From contig NZ_BONF01000002.1 of NCBI RefSeq assembly GCF_016862575.1, positions 62,001-126,000 on the forward strand: 64,000 bases of DNA, written 5' to 3'. Below, piece by piece: positions 60,934 to 64,000 of this stretch; positions within the stretch are counted from its first letter, which is position 1; each line of letters opens with the position of its first letter. Both the position numbers and the translations under genes were made by a program. This DNA is from Catellatospora bangladeshensis. Its GTDB lineage: Bacteria > Actinomycetota > Actinomycetes > Mycobacteriales > Micromonosporaceae. The notes under the pieces are model-generated. The model did no database searches. It saw nothing but the letters and a program-made list of their open reading frames with translations, and was not told the origin of the DNA.

Positions 60934-62232
60934 TCAGGAGGGTGTGAGCGTGGCGTGGCGCAGGGCGGGGACGGTGACGCAGGCGGCTGCCGCGAGCACG
61001 TCCAGCGCCGTGCAGGCCGCGAACGACGGCACGGTGCCCACCTGGGCCGCCGCGAACCCCATCACCGCGATGGCCATCGGCGTGATGCCGAGGCTGACCA
61101 GGGTGTTGATGGACGTGACCCGGCCCCGGTGGGTGTCGGCGGTGTGCGTGTGCGTGAGCCCGTTCAGCGTCACCGCGAGCGGCCCGCTGGCCAGCCCGCC
61201 GAGCGCGGTCGCGGCAGCGGCCCAGCCGAGCGCGGGGGCCGCCGCGATGGCGTAGATCGCGCCGCCCTGGAGCACGATGCAGGCGGCGGCGAGCACCCCG
61301 ACCCGGCCCGCCGGGCGCCGGCGCACCATCAGCAGGCTGCCGGCGGCTGCCCCGGCGCCGAACCCGGCCAGCAGGTACCCGATGCCGGCCGCGCCCCAGC
61401 CGCGCTGGTCGGCGACGAGCGCCAGGCCCACGTTCAGCGGTCCGGCGGCGGCGATGTTCACCAGCAGCGACACCAGCGTGGTGGCGCGCAGCACGGGGTG
61501 GCGGAGTAGGTAGCGCAGCCCTTCGCGTACCGCGGCCAGGACGGGCGCCCGCGGGTCCGCTGCCGCCGGCGTGACCTGCCCGGACGGCGCGCCCGCGCCG
61601 GGGTCCGCGGCGGGCCTGGGGTGCACGGACCACAGGGCGAGCACCGACATCCCGAAGGTGATCGCGTTGACGAGGCAGGCCAGCGGCAGCCCGCCCAGGG
61701 GCAGCAGCAGGCCGCCCAGCGGCGCGCCCAGCATCAGGGCGAGCCGCTGGGTGAGGCCGGACAGCGCCAGGCCGCCGGTGAGCTGCGCGGGGGTGAGCAG
61801 GCGCGGCAGCGTCGCGCCGGCCGCGGGCAGGAACAGCGCGTCGGCGAGCCCGAACGTGAGCGCCACCGCGACGAGCAGCGCCACGCTGGGTTGCGCCAGC
61901 GCCACCGCGGCGGTGATCAGGCAGACCACACCCCGGGCCAGATCGCTGCCGATCATGAGGCGGCGCGGGCCGTACCGGTCGACGAACGCGCCGCCGAACA
62001 GCAGCAGCGCGAGCCGGGGCAGCGCGGAGACGGCCAGGATCGCGCCCGCCGCGCCGGGCGAGGCCAGCTGCACCGCGCTGAACGACAGCGCTACGTACCA
62101 GACCTGGTCGCCGAGGATGGAGACCGCCTGCCCGCCCAGGTAGCGCAGGTAGACGGGTTCGCGGTGGGCGGGCCTGCCGGGGGCGGCGGGGACCGCGGCG
62201 GCGGTGGGGGTACGCAGAACAGTGGTGCTCAT
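60934..62232 (-). CDS. MFS transporter
   Basis: The 432-residue protein has about 12 membrane helices. The loop between helices 2 and 3 has GGAFVDRYGPRRLMIGSDLA, the MFS motif. It resembles drug or macrolide efflux-type permeases of the DHA3 group. The start overlaps the stop of the upstream HTH gene (TGATG), so expression is coupled to the regulator. The substrate is unknown; a toxic small molecule sensed by the regulator is likely. Confidence 0.88.
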   Translation of the reverse strand: MSTTVLRTPTAAAVPAAPGRPAHREPVYLRYLGGQAVSILGDQVWYVALSFSAVQLASPGAAGAILAVSALPRLALLLFGGAFVDRYGPRRLMIGSDLARGVVCLITAAVALAQPSVALLVAVALTFGLADALFLPAAGATLPRLLTPAQLTGGLALSGLTQRLALMLGAPLGGLLLPLGGLPLACLVNAITFGMSVLALWSVHPRPAADPGAGAPSGQVTPAAADPRAPVLAAVREGLRYLLRHPVLRATTLVSLLVNIAAAGPLNVGLALVADQRGWGAAGIGYLLAGFGAGAAAGSLLMVRRRPAGRVGVLAAACIVLQGGAIYAIAAAPALGWAAAATALGGLASGPLAVTLNGLTHTHTADTHRGRVTSINTLVSLGITPMAIAVMGFAAAQVGTVPSFAACTALDVLAAAACVTVPALRHATLTPS

Positions 62233-62801
62233 CAGGGGCGCTCCGGGAAGGCGTGGAAGAACAGGAACACGTGTTCGCGGTCGGTGTCGTCGGCGGCGGC
62301 GCGGCCGCGGTCCTTCCAGCGCACGACCAGCTCGTGCAGCTCGGCGGTCAGCTCGCTCAGCTCGGCCGGGGTGAGCCGGAGGAACGAGTCGCTGCTCATC
62401 GCGGCGGCCTGCCACGGCTCGCTCCAGGTGTCGCGGGACTGCTCGTAGCGGCGTACCCGCTCGAACTCGTCGATGACGAGCTGCGCCTTGGCCGCGGCGG
62501 AGATCGCCTGGCCCTCGGGGGTGGTGAAGTCGGCCGAGGACCAGCCGGTGGGGCCGGGCACGGCGCGCCACCAGCGCTCGCGGCGGTCGCGGGCCAGCTC
62601 GGGCACGTCCTCGACGAAGCCGGCCTTGGCCAGCTCGCGCAGGTGGTAGCTGGTCTGGCCGGGGTCGGTGCCGAGGCTGCGGGAGAGGGTGGCGCCGGTG
62701 GCCGGGCCGATCTGCGCCAGCAGCCGGTAAAGCTTCTGCCGGATCGGCTGGGCGAGTCCCTTGAGCACCTCAGGATCGGTGATGCGCCGCATGTCGCTCA
62801 T
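62232..62801 (-). CDS. ArsR-like helix-turn-helix regulator
   Basis: The 189-residue protein has an N-terminal winged HTH of the ArsR type (PEVLKGLAQPIRQKLYRLLA, recognition helix PGQTSYHLRELAKAGFV, about residues 10-65). A C-terminal ligand-binding region of about 110 residues follows, without arsenical Cys ligands. It is translationally coupled to the MFS transporter downstream. A near-perfect 38-base palindrome (62814-62851) lies 12 bases upstream and is a strong operator candidate for autorepression. Confidence 0.85.
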   Translation of the reverse strand: MSDMRRITDPEVLKGLAQPIRQKLYRLLAQIGPATGATLSRSLGTDPGQTSYHLRELAKAGFVEDVPELARDRRERWWRAVPGPTGWSSADFTTPEGQAISAAAKAQLVIDEFERVRRYEQSRDTWSEPWQAAAMSSDSFLRLTPAELSELTAELHELVVRWKDRGRAAADDTDREHVFLFFHAFPERP

Positions 62802-62813
62802 GCAGTCAACCTA

Positions 62814-62851
62814 GATCCAGTAGAAATATTCAGCAATACTTCTACTGGATC
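62814..62851 (-). promoter_or_regulatory. Long palindrome upstream of the HTH-MFS operon
   Basis: Two 17-base arms (62814-62830 and 62835-62851) match at 16 positions with a CAGC spacer. The sequence GATCCAGTAGAA is repeated inverted. It is very AT-rich for this genome and stands directly before the regulator's start, the usual place of an ArsR-type operator. It could also be a small mobile-type repeat, but no other copy is seen. Confidence 0.7.
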
Positions 62852-62875
62852 TTATAAGCTTCGATAATTGTGGCC

Positions 62876-62928
62876 GTTAAAAAGGGCACCTTCCTCTACG
62901 CATAGCGTTAAGAAGGTGCCCTTCCTTG
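62876..62928. repeat. GAAGGTGCCCTTC paired repeat, family B copy 6
   Basis: A left half (AAAAAGGGCACCTTCC, with one G changed) and a right half are joined by TCTACGCATAGCGTTA, identical to the linker of copy 2 at 5537. It lies between the HTH gene and the DUF4191 gene, both on the minus strand, close to the DUF4191 stop. Confidence 0.85.
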
Positions 62929-62932
62929 CTGG

Positions 62933-63625
62933 TCAGCGCATGCGGCCGCCGCCGCGGGGCATCCGCGGCGGGCGGAACTCCTTCGGGAGCTGGCCCTTGG
63001 GCATCTGCGGGCGGGCGGTGAGGGCGGTCAGCGCCCGGTCGAGGTTGTTGACCTCCTTGCCCGACAGGTTGCGGGGCAGGCGCATCAGGGTCATCCGCAG
63101 CTTGCGGATGGGGACCTGGTTCTCCTCGTTGCCGATGATGTAGTCGTACAGCGGGGCGTCGCCGATAACCTTCGACAGGCGGCGCTTCTGCTCGCCGAGC
63201 AGCGGCTTCACCCGCGCCGGGCTGCCCTCGGCGATCAGGATGACGCCCGGCCGGCCGATGACCATGTGCACCACGTCGAACTGGGTGGTCGCCGAGACGG
63301 CCTGCTTGACCCGCCAGTCGCCGCGCATCTGCTCGACGAGCTGCCCGGCCGCGCCGGGCTGGCCCTCCATCATGTTCATCATCGCGGCGTTGGACCGCAG
63401 GTTGAGCACGATGAGCACGGCCAGCAGCGCGGTGAGGATGCCCAGCGGGATCCAGATCCAGCCCCAGCCCAGCAGCACCGCGACCACGGTGAACGCGAGC
63501 GGCAGCAGGATCGCGGCCGCCACCAGGGGCGTGAACCACTTGTCCTGCTTGGCGGTGAACTTGAACACCATGCCGATCTGCTTCAACCGCTGGGTGAAGG
63601 AGACCTTCTCTTCGGCCTTTGCCAT
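62933..63625 (-). CDS. DUF4191 membrane protein
   Basis: The 230-residue product has two membrane helices at about 32-52 and 55-75, followed by a cytoplasmic domain starting MMEGQPGAAGQLVEQMRGDW and ending in a basic Arg/Pro/Gly tail (KEFRPPRMPRGGGRMR). The DUF4191 family is found beside lipA and lipB in actinobacteria; function is unknown, but the neighbourhood suggests a link with lipoylation or glutamine synthesis. It lies 37 bases downstream of lipA on the same strand. Confidence 0.88.
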   Translation of the reverse strand: MAKAEEKVSFTQRLKQIGMVFKFTAKQDKWFTPLVAAAILLPLAFTVVAVLLGWGWIWIPLGILTALLAVLIVLNLRSNAAMMNMMEGQPGAAGQLVEQMRGDWRVKQAVSATTQFDVVHMVIGRPGVILIAEGSPARVKPLLGEQKRRLSKVIGDAPLYDYIIGNEENQVPIRKLRMTLMRLPRNLSGKEVNNLDRALTALTARPQMPKGQLPKEFRPPRMPRGGGRMR

Positions 63626-63662
63626 AGACGGATCCTAGGGTGGGTCGGTGGTGAGGTGACGA

Positions 63663-64000
63663 TCAGGCGGTGGTACGCGCGTCGAGTGCCTGACGATACA
63701 AGCGTCCCGCCCGGTACGACGAACGCACCAGCGGACCGCTCATCACGCCCGCGAAGCCGATCTCCTCGGCCTCCTCGCGCAGCTCGACGAACTCCTCCGG
63801 CTTCACCCAGCGCTCCACGGGGTGGTGGCGCGGGGTCGGGCGCAGGTACTGCGTGATGGTGATCAGCTCGCAGCCGGCCGCGTGCAGGTCGCGCAGCGCC
63901 TGCGAGATCTCCGCGCGCTCCTCGCCCATGCCCAGGATGAGGTTCGACTTGGTGACCAGCCCGGCCTTGCGGGCCTGGGTGATCACATCGAGGGAGCGCT
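63663..64000 (-). CDS. lipA: Lipoyl synthase LipA, C-terminal part, truncated by window edge
   Basis: Only the last 112 or so residues are seen. They include [48 protein letters not shown] and the C-terminal signature [12 protein letters not shown], which in lipoyl synthase contains the conserved serine that ligates the auxiliary iron-sulfur cluster. The enzyme inserts sulfur into octanoylated E2 and H proteins, which supplies cofactor for the pyruvate and 2-oxoacid dehydrogenases encoded in this window. The N-terminal radical SAM motif lies outside. Confidence 0.93.
   Translation of the reverse strand, partial: RSLDVITQARKAGLVTKSNLILGMGEERAEISQALRDLHAAGCELITITQYLRPTPRHHPVERWVKPEEFVELREEAEEIGFAGVMSGPLVRSSYRAGRLYRQALDARTTA

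Overview
The window is about 72 percent GC with dense protein coding and many GTG starts. It carries typical actinobacterial families: DUF3052, an AhpE-type peroxiredoxin, GlnE, DUF4191 beside lipA, a one-piece AceE, and the Streptomyces-type M15 D,D-carboxypeptidase. Short intergenic inverted repeats with a GAAGGTGCCCTTC core resemble repeats I recall from Micromonospora and Salinispora. A member of the Micromonosporaceae is the best guess; genus and species cannot be read from the sequence.

Layout. 1-5.5 kb: the end of a Stealth-type sugar-phosphate transferase, an ABC exporter, a ThuA-like protein and a membrane M48 peptidase. 5.6-9.5 kb: aceE (pyruvate dehydrogenase E1), an unknown membrane protein and a YjbQ protein. 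9.6-19.4 kb: a secreted GH9 cellulase behind a CebR-type operator, a DUF4139 protein, a cysteine-pair membrane protein, a secreted phosphoesterase and a fused alpha-beta 2-oxoacid dehydrogenase E1. 19.5-23.2 kb: DUF3052, ahpE, tRNA-Val(TAC), a vapBC toxin-antitoxin pair, an endolysin-like hydrolase and a lipoprotein.

23.2-31.3 kb is the most unusual region. A tightly packed minus-strand operon encodes a dehydrogenase, a divergent pterin-synthase (PTPS/QueD) homologue, a GT4 glycosyltransferase, a flippase-like membrane protein, a RibD-type reductase, a GTP cyclohydrolase II paralogue and a membrane phosphatase/sulfatase-fold enzyme. A CDP-alcohol phosphotransferase is transcribed divergently, and an FkbM methyltransferase lies tail-to-tail with it. 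Together they suggest a GTP-derived, sugar- and lipid-associated envelope product whose structure I cannot name.

31.4-44.6 kb: an APH-like kinase, a secreted alpha-amylase, an MpaB-type oxygenase, a VOC protein, a C39-like peptidase, two tandem tyrosine phosphatases, a LigB-type dioxygenase, ahpCD, and cimA behind a leader-peptide attenuator. 44.7-51.5 kb: a secreted D,D-carboxypeptidase, an L,D-carboxypeptidase, an endonuclease/phosphatase-family protein, and a TetR regulator whose paired operators recur before an SRPBCC-DUF4166 operon. 51.6-64 kb: glnE, a phosphoesterase, a penicillin-acylase-family enzyme, a holin-like protein, glnA with a candidate GlnR site, an RDD protein, an HTH-MFS pair behind a long palindrome, DUF4191 and the end of lipA.

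At least three families of long intergenic inverted repeats (11 copies in all) are scattered between genes, often touching stop codons.
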